DNA of 64,000 bases. Source: Microvirga zambiensis WSM3693. GTDB taxonomy: Bacteria > Pseudomonadota > Alphaproteobacteria > Rhizobiales > Beijerinckiaceae. This document shows positions 17,296 through 25,788 of the stretch, piece by piece. Location of the stretch: contig NZ_JAERQD010000010.1 of assembly GCF_016735695.1 (NCBI RefSeq), positions 82,747 to 146,746 on the forward strand, in the 5' to 3' direction. Under the pieces are notes generated by a model. That model searched no databases, was not told where the DNA came from, and saw only the letters and a program-made list of their open reading frames with translations. Positions within the stretch are counted from its first letter, which is position 1, and every line of letters begins with the position of its first letter. The position numbers and the translations under genes are program-made.

Positions 17296-18219
17296 ATGGC
17301 AAGTGAATCCCGCTCCATGGAGGGCAAGGTCGCAATCGTCACCGGCGCGGGCCGTGGCATCGGGCGTGCCATCGCGATGCTGATTGCCAAAGAGGGAGGC
17401 AGCGTTATCGTAAACGATATCGGCGCAAGCCTCGATGGTGAAGGCATTAGCGCAGGCCCCGCCGAGGAAGTGGTCGCGGAGATCAAGGCGGCCGGCGGCA
17501 AGGCTGCGGCCAACACGCTCTCCATCACCGAATACAAGAACGGCGGCGCCATCGTCGATCACGCCCTTTCGGAGTTCGGTCGGCTCGATGCCGTCGTGAA
17601 CAATGCCGGCATCCTTCGTGATCGCATCTTCCACAAGATGCAGGAATCCGATTGGCTGGATGTGCTCAATGTCCACCTCAACGGCTCGTTCAATCTCAGC
17701 ATCGCGGCGGCCCAACAGTTCCGCAAGCAGGAGAGCGGCGCCTATGTCCACATGACCTCGACCTCCGGTCTGGTCGGTCAGACGGGACAAGCCAACTACA
17801 TGGCCGCGAAGATGGGTCTGGTCGGATTGGGCAGGGGCATTGCGCTCGATCTGGCGCGCTACAATGTCCGCTCGAACATGGTTGCCCCCTTCGCCTGGAG
17901 CCGCATGGTGTCTTCGGTCCCGGCCGAAACCCCCGAGATGCAGGCTCGGATGGAACGCGCCAAGACTTTGACGCCGGAAACCGTCGCCCCTCTCGTGACA
18001 TACCTTCTGTCCGATCTTGCGAGCGGTATTTCGGGACAGATCTTCTGCGTCCGTAAGAACGAGGTGTTCCTGTTCAATCAGCCGCGTCCCATCCGCGCGA
18101 TCCATCGCTCAGAAGGCTGGACGCCGGCGAGCCTCGGCGAGCAGCTGAAGGGTGCGTTCTCTTCCAGCTTCACGCCGCCGGAGGAATCCCGCGACGTGTT
18201 CTCGTGGCCGTCGATTTAG
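17296..18219 (+). CDS. SDR-family dehydrogenase, MFE-2/3-hydroxyacyl-CoA dehydrogenase-like
   Basis: About 307 residues, with TGAGRGIG near the N-terminus, VVNNAGIL and the catalytic YMAAK. The length and the C-terminal extension (GWTPASLGEQL...) resemble the dehydrogenase part of peroxisomal multifunctional enzyme 2 and its bacterial relatives, which oxidise 3-hydroxyacyl-CoAs. ATG 17296 is chosen; an in-frame GTG at 17281 would add five residues. It is the first gene of a run with the CitE-like lyase, MaoC-like hydratase, ACAD and MmgE/PrpD genes. Confidence 0.9.
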   Translation: MASESRSMEGKVAIVTGAGRGIGRAIAMLIAKEGGSVIVNDIGASLDGEGISAGPAEEVVAEIKAAGGKAAANTLSITEYKNGGAIVDHALSEFGRLDAVVNNAGILRDRIFHKMQESDWLDVLNVHLNGSFNLSIAAAQQFRKQESGAYVHMTSTSGLVGQTGQANYMAAKMGLVGLGRGIALDLARYNVRSNMVAPFAWSRMVSSVPAETPEMQARMERAKTLTPETVAPLVTYLLSDLASGISGQIFCVRKNEVFLFNQPRPIRAIHRSEGWTPASLGEQLKGAFSSSFTPPEESRDVFSWPSI

Positions 18220-18258
18220 AACGATTGCTCCAGTTGCAGCCGGGAGGAGAGACGCTCA

Positions 18259-19086
18259 ATGGAAATGATCGAGGATCGGATTGCCTATCTTTTCGTGCCG
18301 GGTAACCGTCCGGAGCGATTTGAAAAGGCAATGGCAAGCGGCGCGCTGCCGATCCTCGACCTCGAGGATGCGGTCGCACCCGGCGACAAGGCGGCAGCGC
18401 GCCAATGTCTCGCCGTTGCGCCGGAGATCGTCTCCCGCTCCATAGTCCGGATCAACGCCTGCACGACGCCGGATTTCGAGCGCGACATTTCCGTACTTCG
18501 CTCAGTTTCTCCCGCTGGTGTCCTTCTGGCAAAAGCGGAGACGGCGCACGACGTCGATGCAGTGCGCTCTTCGCTTGACGCCGGAACTCCTATCTTCGCA
18601 TTGATCGAGACGGCAAAGGGAATGGCCTGTGCCCGCGAAATCGCGGCTGCCGGCGTTGCCCGCCTTGCATTCGGCACTGTCGATTTCTGCGCCGATCTGC
18701 AGATCCGCGACGATGGCGAGCCGCTGGCGTCATTCAGGACTGAACTGGTCCTCGCATCCCGCCTTGCCGGGCTGCGGGCACCCATTGACGGCGTCTGCAC
18801 GCAGATGACGGACGACGAGGCTTTGCGCCGTCACGCGCGCCGCGCTGCCGCCTTCGGGTTTGGCGGTGTCCTGTGCATTCATCCTCGCCAGGTCCCGGTT
18901 GTCGAACGGGTCTTTGCCCCAACCCAAGAGGCCGTTGAGCGCGCCCGAAAGATCGTCGAGGCCAGCGCAGCCCAGGTTTCGGGAGTTATAACGGTCGACG
19001 GAATGATGGTGGATCGGCCTGTGATCGAGCTCGCCCGTCAGACCCTTGCGTTGCACCATCGGCTGCTCGGGGAGGGCAGGCAATGA
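18259..19086 (+). CDS. CitE/HpcH-family CoA-ester lyase
   Basis: This 275-residue TIM-barrel lyase has FVPGNRPERFEKA, LDLEDAV, LIETAKGM and FGTVDFCADL, the last two supplying Glu and Asp for Mg binding, plus FGGVLCIHPRQV near the end. Relatives cleave citryl-, malyl- or citramalyl-CoA in a retro-Claisen reaction. A GGGAGGAGA site precedes ATG 18259. It overlaps the following MaoC-like gene by ATGA. Because hydratase, ACAD and MmgE/PrpD genes follow, as in the P. aeruginosa itaconate locus, a (S)-citramalyl-CoA lyase role giving acetyl-CoA and pyruvate is a reasonable but unproved reading. Confidence 0.9.
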   Translation: MEMIEDRIAYLFVPGNRPERFEKAMASGALPILDLEDAVAPGDKAAARQCLAVAPEIVSRSIVRINACTTPDFERDISVLRSVSPAGVLLAKAETAHDVDAVRSSLDAGTPIFALIETAKGMACAREIAAAGVARLAFGTVDFCADLQIRDDGEPLASFRTELVLASRLAGLRAPIDGVCTQMTDDEALRRHARRAAAFGFGGVLCIHPRQVPVVERVFAPTQEAVERARKIVEASAAQVSGVITVDGMMVDRPVIELARQTLALHHRLLGEGRQ

Positions 19087-19937
19087 GCACTTCAGATGCC
19101 TACAAGGCATGGATCGGCAAGACGGAGGAAGCTTCCGATAAAGCCCGCCCGTCCGATCGCGTCCGTTTTGAAGCGATATTCGGCTCGGATGCAGCCAAGT
19201 CTTCGGACGTGCTTTCCCCTCTCGCGCATTGGATGCTCTTCCCGGCCATCGTGCCTCAGGATGGGATCGGACCCGACGGTCATCCGAAACGTGGCGGCTT
19301 CCTGCCTCCATTCGATCACCTGCCGAGGCGCATGTGGACAGGGGGGCGGCTGACATTCCATGCGCCGGTCAAGGTCGGAGACGATCTGGTCAGGCGCTCG
19401 ACGATCAAAAGCATCAATGAGAAGGCTGGTGGAAGCGGAGAGCTTGTCTTCGTAACGGTGGCTCACACTGTATTCGACGAGCAAGGAGCGATTCTTATCG
19501 AAGAAGAGCAGGAACTGGTCTATCGCGGAATGGGATCCGGCAGCACGCCACCCGGTGCGCCGACAGCGGATGCCGCTGTCAGTCTGACGAGCATTCCGGA
19601 TCCGGTGCTTCTCTTCCGGTACTCCGCGGTGACATTCAATGGCCACCGCATCCACTATGATCGCAAATATGCCGTTGAGGAAGAACGTTATCGTGGCCTC
19701 GTGGTTCACGGACCTTTGGTCGCGACCATGTTGCTGCGCACAGCCTGCCAAACGGCCGGTGACGCAGATCCAGTGAGGTTTCAATTCCGTGCAAGTTCTC
19801 CAGCCTTCGATGGCGAGCCGCTGACGTTTCGAGCAACGCGGCCCGATGGAGATGGCGTCGTGAAATGTTGGGCGTCCAATGCAGAGGATCAGCTGGTCAT
19901 GTCCGCGGAGGCAGCATTTCCGCTGCGTCGAGGCTGA
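19083..19937 (+). CDS. MaoC-like double-hotdog hydratase (itaconyl-/mesaconyl-CoA hydratase type)
   Basis: This 284-residue protein has two hotdog halves. The N-terminal one (residues about 10-150) includes RRMWTGGRLTFHAPVKVGD. The C-terminal one contains FRYSAVTFNGHRIHYDRKYA and GLVVHGPL, the hydratase-2 type Asp/His pattern. This arrangement is characteristic of itaconyl-CoA hydratase and mesaconyl-C4-CoA hydratase, which add or remove water on C5 dicarboxylyl-CoAs. It is coupled by a four-base overlap to the CitE-like lyase, which could split the product. Confidence 0.88.
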   Translation: MSTSDAYKAWIGKTEEASDKARPSDRVRFEAIFGSDAAKSSDVLSPLAHWMLFPAIVPQDGIGPDGHPKRGGFLPPFDHLPRRMWTGGRLTFHAPVKVGDDLVRRSTIKSINEKAGGSGELVFVTVAHTVFDEQGAILIEEEQELVYRGMGSGSTPPGAPTADAAVSLTSIPDPVLLFRYSAVTFNGHRIHYDRKYAVEEERYRGLVVHGPLVATMLLRTACQTAGDADPVRFQFRASSPAFDGEPLTFRATRPDGDGVVKCWASNAEDQLVMSAEAAFPLRRG

Positions 19938-19960
19938 GCCAAGAATTCAGGAAGACGAGA

Positions 19961-21124
19961 ATGGCTAATTCAAGAGTCGACCCGCACCAGGATATGCGAG
20001 ACGCGCTGCGCAATCTTTGTGCTGAGTTTCCGGCGGAGTATCACCGAAAGCATGATGAGAATGCCACCTATCCGGAGGAGTTCATCAATGCGCTGACCAA
20101 TGCAGGCTGGCTCGCCGCAATGATTCCGGAGGAATATGGCGGGTCGGGCCTGGGTCTGACCGAGGCCTCGGTCGTCATGGAGGAGATCAATCGTTCAGGC
20201 GGCAATGCCGGGCATTGCCATGGCCAGATGTACAATATGAGCACCCTGCTGCGTCATGGTTCGGAAGAACAGAAGCGGTTCTATCTGCCCAAGATCGCGA
20301 GCGGCGAGCTGCGCCTGCAATCCATGGCCGTGACCGAGCCGACCACTGGCACGGACACCACCAAGCTGAAGACGACGGCAATCCGCAAGGGTGATCGCTA
20401 CGTGGTCAACGGCCAAAAGGTCTGGATCAGCCGTGTGCAGCACTCGGACCTCATGATTCTGCTTGCGCGCACCACGCCTCTTGCCGAGGTGAAGCGCAAG
20501 TCTGATGGGCTTTCGATCTTTCTGGTCGATGTCAACAAGGCGCTTCGCAGCGGGATGCGCGTCAACCCGATCCGCAACATGGTCAATCATGAGACAAACG
20601 AGCTCTTCTTCGACGATCTGGAGATTCCTGCCGAGAATCTCATCGGCGAAGAGAGCAAGGGCTTTCGCTACATCCTCGATGGGCTGAACGCGGAGCGCAC
20701 GCTTATCGCCGCCGAGTGCATCGGGGACGGCTATTGGTTCATCGACAAGGTCTCTCGCTATGTGAGCGACCGCATCGTCTTCGACCGTCCGATTGGGCAG
20801 AACCAGGGCGTGCAGTTTCCGATTGCCCGCGCCTATATCAATATCGAAGCTGCGAACCTGATGCGCTTCGAGGCGGCACATCGCTTCGACAGTTATCAGG
20901 ATTGCGGTGCCCAGGCGAATATGGCGAAGCTGCTGGCCGCGGACGCCTCATGGGAGGCCGCTAACGCCTGCCTGCAGTTTCATGGTGGCTTCGGCTTCGC
21001 GGCGGAGTATGATGTCGAGCGCAAGTTCCGTGAAACCCGCCTCTATCAAGTTGCGCCGATTTCGACGAACCTCATCCTCTCCTACGTTGCCGAGCACGTC
21101 CTCGGCCTGCCACGATCCTTCTAG
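19961..21124 (+). CDS. Acyl-CoA dehydrogenase (third copy)
   Basis: This 387-residue ACAD starts at ATG 19961, 23 bases after the hydratase; a longer in-frame reading from 19865 lies inside that gene. It shows AVTEPTTGTDTTKLKT for the FAD/substrate site, NGQKVWISRVQHSD, and the C-terminal LQFHGGFGFAAEYDVERKFR. It is more canonical than the 15890-17041 copy. An ACAD occupies the same relative place in the P. aeruginosa itaconate cluster, where its exact step is not clear to me. Confidence 0.92.
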   Translation: MANSRVDPHQDMRDALRNLCAEFPAEYHRKHDENATYPEEFINALTNAGWLAAMIPEEYGGSGLGLTEASVVMEEINRSGGNAGHCHGQMYNMSTLLRHGSEEQKRFYLPKIASGELRLQSMAVTEPTTGTDTTKLKTTAIRKGDRYVVNGQKVWISRVQHSDLMILLARTTPLAEVKRKSDGLSIFLVDVNKALRSGMRVNPIRNMVNHETNELFFDDLEIPAENLIGEESKGFRYILDGLNAERTLIAAECIGDGYWFIDKVSRYVSDRIVFDRPIGQNQGVQFPIARAYINIEAANLMRFEAAHRFDSYQDCGAQANMAKLLAADASWEAANACLQFHGGFGFAAEYDVERKFRETRLYQVAPISTNLILSYVAEHVLGLPRSF

Positions 21125-21137
21125 GAGCGTCACCATC

Positions 21138-22526
21138 ATGACAAGATCCACACCCAACCCCCTTCTGGCCGGCGCGAGCGGTGACGAGAGCGTGAGGCTG
21201 GCTGCCTTCGCAGCGGGTCTAAAGTTCGAGCATATCGACCCGGCAGCCCGGGAACGCTGTGTCGATCTCTTCGTCGATTGGCTTGGCTCAGCCCTCTCGG
21301 GCCGGAAGCAGCGGGCGATTTCCGCCATCGAGACCGTTGCCCGCGCAATGGGCCCGCAGGACGGCCCGTCGGAAGTCCTGACAAGCGGTGGATCGAGCAC
21401 GCCATTGTTCGCGGCCATGATCAATGCCGCAGCCTCTCACATTTCCGAACAGGACGATGTGCATAATGGCTCGGTCTTTCATCCGGCGACGGTCGTTTTT
21501 CCAGCGGTGCTCGCGGTTGCGCAGTCGATCGGCGCGTCCGGCCAGGCACTGATCACGGCCTCGGTCGCGGGTTACGAAGTCGGTATCCGCGTCGGCGAGT
21601 TTCTCGGGCGCTCGCATTACAAGGTGTTCCACACCACGGGAACGGCCGGAACCATTGCGTCGGCTGCGGCTATCGGTAATCTTCTCGGTCTCTCATCCGA
21701 GCAGATGCTGAACGCCTTCGGCTCCGCGGGCACGCAGGCCGCAGGCCTGTGGGAGTTCCTGAAGGACGCTGCGGATTCCAAGCAACTGCACACTGCGAAA
21801 GCCGCCTCCGACGGATTGCTCGCTGCCTATCTGGCGAAGGAGGGTTTCACCGGCGCTCGGCGCATCCTGGAAGGGACCCAGGGCATGGCAGCCGGCATGT
21901 CGGACGATGCGGATCCGACGAAACTGGTCGATGGCCTTGGCACGCGTTGGACGATCTCCGAGACCTCCTTCAAGTTCCACGCCTCCTGTCGCCACACCCA
22001 TCCGGCCGCCGATGCACTGCTGAAGGCCATCACCGATAACGGCCTTATGGCCAAAGACATCCGGAGCGTGACGGCCCATGTCCATCAGGGCGCCATCGAC
22101 GTCCTGGGCGCTGTGCGCCATCCTGTGACTGTCCACCAGGCCAAATTCTGCATGGGGGCAACTCTCGGCCTGATCGCAACCCATGGCCGTGCAGGGATGA
22201 CGGAATTCGACGGCGTTCTGAAGGATGATGCGGCGAAGCGCTTCCTGGACTGCGTCGAGATGAAGATGGATTCCGAGGTGGATTCCGCCTATCCCAATCG
22301 CTGGATTGGAAAGGTGACGGTAGAGACGAGGGACGGCCGCGTATTCGACGCCCGCGTAGACGAACCGAAGGGCGACCCGGGCAACACCTTGTCTCGGGAT
22401 GAGATCACGACCAAAGCCAGGGCCCTCGCGATTTACGGCGGCATTAAAGAGCAAACTGCCGACGAAATCATTGCCCGCTCTTGGAGCATTGCAGCGAGCA
22501 ACCAAGTCGGCCATCTTGGGGCATAA
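21138..22526 (+). CDS. MmgE/PrpD-family protein
   Basis: This 462-residue protein of the MmgE/PrpD fold has an N-terminal helical domain (FVDWLGSALSGRK, ASHISEQDDVHNGSVFHPA, HTTGTAGTIASAAAIG) and a C-terminal lid domain with FKFHASCRHTHPAADAL. The family contains 2-methylcitrate dehydratase, cis-aconitate decarboxylase and iminodisuccinate epimerase, so a cofactor-free dehydration, decarboxylation or epimerisation of a small polycarboxylate is likely. ATG 21138 is used; a longer frame from 20907 overlaps the ACAD. It is the last gene of the island and sits beside lyase and hydratase genes that handle C5 dicarboxylyl-CoAs. Confidence 0.9.
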   Translation: MTRSTPNPLLAGASGDESVRLAAFAAGLKFEHIDPAARERCVDLFVDWLGSALSGRKQRAISAIETVARAMGPQDGPSEVLTSGGSSTPLFAAMINAAASHISEQDDVHNGSVFHPATVVFPAVLAVAQSIGASGQALITASVAGYEVGIRVGEFLGRSHYKVFHTTGTAGTIASAAAIGNLLGLSSEQMLNAFGSAGTQAAGLWEFLKDAADSKQLHTAKAASDGLLAAYLAKEGFTGARRILEGTQGMAAGMSDDADPTKLVDGLGTRWTISETSFKFHASCRHTHPAADALLKAITDNGLMAKDIRSVTAHVHQGAIDVLGAVRHPVTVHQAKFCMGATLGLIATHGRAGMTEFDGVLKDDAAKRFLDCVEMKMDSEVDSAYPNRWIGKVTVETRDGRVFDARVDEPKGDPGNTLSRDEITTKARALAIYGGIKEQTADEIIARSWSIAASNQVGHLGA

Positions 22527-22662
22527 TCCTGACGGATAAGGCTTCATGGCAATCCAGGTTCGTTGCCCGGTTCGAGACGAATCCCCCGAGAAGTTGCCGC
22601 TCCGTTGGCTACATCTTCCAGACCCGGATTGATTTGGGCAATGAATTCTCAACAATGGGAGG

Positions 22663-22914
22663 ATGGCCGTGATTGCCGATACGTGTGGCGCTGCCGATGC
22701 TGGCTTTGAGAAGATCGCACATCTACTCTGGCGCGTGGGAGACATGGACATTGGCCCAGAGGAGGTCCGGCAGCTGACCGATGAAATGTCCCGCCTGCTT
22801 TGGGACATCAGTGCGCTCGGCTATTCTCTGAGTGAACCTGCAGATCTCTCGGGCCATGAAGCACGCCATGAAGAGTGGGATGAACTAACCTCCTCTCACC
22901 GTGCTGATCGATGA
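22663..22914 (+). CDS. Small hypothetical protein
   Basis: This is an 83-residue reading frame with a GGGAGG sequence just before ATG 22663; a GTG two codons on has better spacing from it. The product is acidic and largely helical (FEKIAHLLWRVGDMDIGPEEVRQL), with no signal peptide or membrane segment. No family was recognised. Support comes from the ribosome-binding site and the lack of any competing gene between the MmgE/PrpD gene and the exporter. Confidence 0.45.
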   Translation: MAVIADTCGAADAGFEKIAHLLWRVGDMDIGPEEVRQLTDEMSRLLWDISALGYSLSEPADLSGHEARHEEWDELTSSHRADR

Positions 22915-23059
22915 ATCCAACGCCCTGCACAAACCCACAAGGCGAGGTTCAGCGAGCCTTACTATATTCAACCGCCTTGAAAAGAAAGTGGCCGGGGATG
23001 CTGCGATATCTCCGTAGCGGAGAACGGCTTCCGCGCCGGCGCTCGAGGGCGGACCCGGA

Positions 23060-24259
23060 ATGAAGACCCTGATGTCTGAAACCCGGACAGCGGCCATCGG
23101 GGCACTCATCGTCGCCCTCGGGCCTGTCAGCATGGCTCTTTATACGCCCGCGATGCCTACGCTGGTGGAGGTGCTCCAGACCACGCCTGCAGCAATCAAG
23201 CTGTCATTGTCGATTTACCTGTTCGGTTTTGCGTTTTCTCAGCTCGTCTGCGGTCCTCTTTCGGATGCATTCGGCCGCCGCCCGGTCGCCCTGAGCTCAT
23301 TCTCCATCTACTTCATAGGCAGCGTCGTTGCACTGCTCTCTCCGTCCATCGGGTGGCTTCTTGTCGGACGCGCCCTCCAGGGTATCGGCGTCGCTGCCGG
23401 GGTCGCAATCTCGCGGGCCATCGTGCGCGATCAGTTCGCCGGTCAGCGCTCGGCCCACATCATGAACCTGATTGGCCTGATTCTTGCTGTCGGGCCGGCG
23501 ATTTCGCCGACCATCGGAGGTGTGCTGCTCAATGCCTTTGGGTGGCATTCGATTTTCCTTCTCATGGCCGTCTACGGCATCGTGACGGTGCTCGTGATTG
23601 GCCTCTGGTGTGTTGAGACGAACATCGCGCCCGATCCCGCGCAGGCCCATCCAAGCCAGGTCGCGCGGAACTACGGGATGCTCCTCACGGACAGGCGGTT
23701 CATGGCAGGCGGCCTTGTCCTCGGCTTTGCCATCGGTGCGTTCTATACGCTCGCCGCGATGCTTCCGTTCGTCTTGATGGAAGTGGTCGGGCTGACCCCG
23801 ACTGAGTTCGGCCTTGTAATGCTCTTTCAAACCGGCTCCTACGCTCTCGGAGCCTTTGTCACGGGGCGCCTGCTGCGGCGGTATGAGGCGTCGAAACTGA
23901 TTCCAATGGGGCTGACCCTCATTGCAGTTGCGGCTTTGAGCTTCGGCATCGGCCTTCGCCTTCTGCCTCTCTCCTGGCACAGCGTGATCGCCTCCGTCGC
24001 GCTCTGGTCATCGGGCAGCGCACTGGTGATACCCGGGGCCACCATGATTGCCCTCGCGGGCTTCCCGAGAATCGCCGGGGCAGCCTCCGCTCTGGTCGGG
24101 TTCCTACCGATTGGAATCGGGCTCGCGGGAACCGCTCTGGCAGCGCTGCTCTTCAACGATCCGTTGACGGCTCTTCAAACTGTCATGCCGAGCCTAGGCA
24201 TACTCGCATTGCTCGCTCATTTCGGTCTCACGCCGAAACGGAACGACGGAGCAGATTAG
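23060..24259 (+). CDS. MFS exporter of the Bcr/CflA drug-resistance family
   Basis: This 399-residue protein has about 12 hydrophobic segments. The first loop motif GPLSDAFGRRPVAL after TM2 is the conserved MFS motif A, and AISRAIVRDQFAG is the Bcr/CflA signature around TM4-5. It should export a small molecule by proton antiport at the inner membrane. Two nearby ATG codons (23060 and 23072) could serve as start. It converges on the thioesterase gene; a weak GGACC...GGTCC inverted repeat at 24260-24280 lies between them. Confidence 0.9.
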   Translation: MKTLMSETRTAAIGALIVALGPVSMALYTPAMPTLVEVLQTTPAAIKLSLSIYLFGFAFSQLVCGPLSDAFGRRPVALSSFSIYFIGSVVALLSPSIGWLLVGRALQGIGVAAGVAISRAIVRDQFAGQRSAHIMNLIGLILAVGPAISPTIGGVLLNAFGWHSIFLLMAVYGIVTVLVIGLWCVETNIAPDPAQAHPSQVARNYGMLLTDRRFMAGGLVLGFAIGAFYTLAAMLPFVLMEVVGLTPTEFGLVMLFQTGSYALGAFVTGRLLRRYEASKLIPMGLTLIAVAALSFGIGLRLLPLSWHSVIASVALWSSGSALVIPGATMIALAGFPRIAGAASALVGFLPIGIGLAGTALAALLFNDPLTALQTVMPSLGILALLAHFGLTPKRNDGAD

Positions 24260-24316
24260 GGACCTCATCGCAATCGGTCCTACACGCCTGCTTGCGCCCC
24301 AACTTCCGTACCTTAC

Positions 24317-24703
24317 TCAGCCCGGTGGCAAAGGCCGCGGACGTGAGCCGCTGTCGATGGCGACGAAGGTGAAGACCGCTTCCGTCACCTTGATCTGTTC
24401 GTCGCCATCACGGGAGCGGCGCCAGGCTTCGACCTGAAACTTCATGGATGTGCGGCCCGTGGAGATCAGATCGGCATAAACCGAGACCTCGTCGCCGACG
24501 TGAACCGGTGTGTGAAAGACCATGCCGTCGACGGCGACCGTGACGCAGCGCCCACGGGCCCGCCTCGCAGCGGCATTGCCTGCGGCCAGGTCCATCTGCG
24601 ACATGAGCCAGCCGCCGAAGATGTCGCCGGCCGGATTGGTGTCGGAGGGCATTGCAATCGTCCGGATGACGGCTTCTCGCGGCTTCGTGTCCTCGACCGT
24701 CAT
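24317..24703 (-). CDS. Acyl-CoA thioesterase, YciA-like hotdog
   Basis: This 128-residue single-hotdog protein has the family signature PSDTNPAGDIFGGWLMSQMD near the N-terminus, with the conserved Asp and the helix that cradles CoA. YciA-type enzymes are broad-range hydrolases of acyl-CoAs in the cytoplasm. AAGGGGAA precedes the ATG. It is 31 bases downstream of the GntR gene on the same strand and may be co-transcribed with it. Confidence 0.9.
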   Translation of the reverse strand: MTVEDTKPREAVIRTIAMPSDTNPAGDIFGGWLMSQMDLAAGNAAARRARGRCVTVAVDGMVFHTPVHVGDEVSVYADLISTGRTSMKFQVEAWRRSRDGDEQIKVTEAVFTFVAIDSGSRPRPLPPG

Positions 24704-24734
24704 GTTTGTTCCCCTTCTCTGTCTGTGGCAGCGC

Positions 24735-25655
24735 TCAGCGTTCCAGGATCGGCCTGATCTCTTGAAGGTTCCCGATCGTATGTTCGAGATGCCGGCGCAG
24801 AGCCTGCGAGGCTTCCTCGTTTTTCTCCCTTTCCAGGAGATCGAGGATCTGCAGGTGTTCCTCGCATTGCTGGCGGTAGCGCTTGCGGTCGACCATCGAG
24901 CGATAGGAGAGCAGGCGTCGGACGCGGTTGATGCGTCGCACTGCTTCCAGAAAGAAAGGATTGCCGGAGGCGCCGACGATCGCCTCGTGGAACCTCACGC
25001 CGCGTTCATGGAGGGCGTCGGCGCTGTCCGTCTCGATGGCGCCCCGAAGAAGCCTGAGCTCCGCCTCACGGCAGCGGGTGGCGATATCGGGGTCCAGACG
25101 GTAGGTCGGCTCCAAGAGAGCCGCGGGTTCGAGGGCGAGGCGCACGCGATAGGTCTGCTCGAGGCTTTCCGGGGTTGTGAGCATCGGCGAGAAGGACCAG
25201 CCGTAGCCGGGGCGACGTTCGGCCCAGCCCTCCTGGGCAATCCGGCCCAGCACCGCGTTCAACTGCGCCTTCGTCAGCCGATAGTTTTCTTTCAGATAGG
25301 CCTCGGAGGCCGGATCGGGCAGACGACCGTGAAGGTGATCGTCGGCCATCCTGAAATAAATATCGGAGGCATCGTCCCGCGTCGTCAGGCCGAGGCTCTC
25401 CGGCGACACGTCCTGGACGTCCGATACGAAGTAGCCGCGGTTGCGTTCATGGGTGAGGGCGCCCTTGGTCGCGAGCAGCTGCAAGGCCTGGCCGACCGGA
25501 AAGCGGGAGACGCTGAAGCGCGCAGCCAGCTCCTGGGCCGTCAGATGGGTTCCTGCTTGCAACCCACCTTCGCGAACATGGTTGAGGATCTGCGCGGCCA
25601 GGCCCTCGGTCAACTCTCGCTTCCCGTTGACCGTGCGCTCCCCGGCTGAACCCAT
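24735..25655 (-). CDS. GntR-family regulator (FCD domain) with an apparent second winged-helix segment
   Basis: This 306-residue regulator starts with a GntR winged helix (residues 13-70, LAARFSVSRFPVGQALQLLATKGAL). A further region (about 90-150, YRLTKAQLNAVLGRIAQEGW) looks like another winged helix. A C-terminal all-helical FCD ligand domain follows, with FHEAIVGASGNPFF and the late metal-binding His residues. Ordinary FadR/FCD proteins are about 230 residues, so this longer form is unusual. It lies downstream of the Bug/TctC receptor and aconitase genes, whose upstream region holds an inverted repeat suitable for such a dimer. Confidence 0.88.
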   Translation of the reverse strand: MGSAGERTVNGKRELTEGLAAQILNHVREGGLQAGTHLTAQELAARFSVSRFPVGQALQLLATKGALTHERNRGYFVSDVQDVSPESLGLTTRDDASDIYFRMADDHLHGRLPDPASEAYLKENYRLTKAQLNAVLGRIAQEGWAERRPGYGWSFSPMLTTPESLEQTYRVRLALEPAALLEPTYRLDPDIATRCREAELRLLRGAIETDSADALHERGVRFHEAIVGASGNPFFLEAVRRINRVRRLLSYRSMVDRKRYRQQCEEHLQILDLLEREKNEEASQALRRHLEHTIGNLQEIRPILER

Positions 25656-25756
25656 GAACTTTACCTCGGACCCTTAGACGATGGCTCGATCCTTCTTTAG
25701 CCGATTTGTCGAGGCCATGGTACTCTCGGGCACGACTTGAATGTGTCGAAGGAGGA

Positions 25757-25780
25757 GAGGGAGCCCGAGGCGGCCCCCTC
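25757..25780 (-). terminator. Stem-loop after the TctC gene
   Basis: GAGGGAGCC and GGCCCCCTC can pair over 9 bp with one mismatch around a six-base loop, directly downstream of the TctC stop on the minus strand and before the GntR gene. It may end or attenuate the aconitase-TctC transcript. Confidence 0.45.
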
Positions 25781-25788
25781 GCTTTGTC

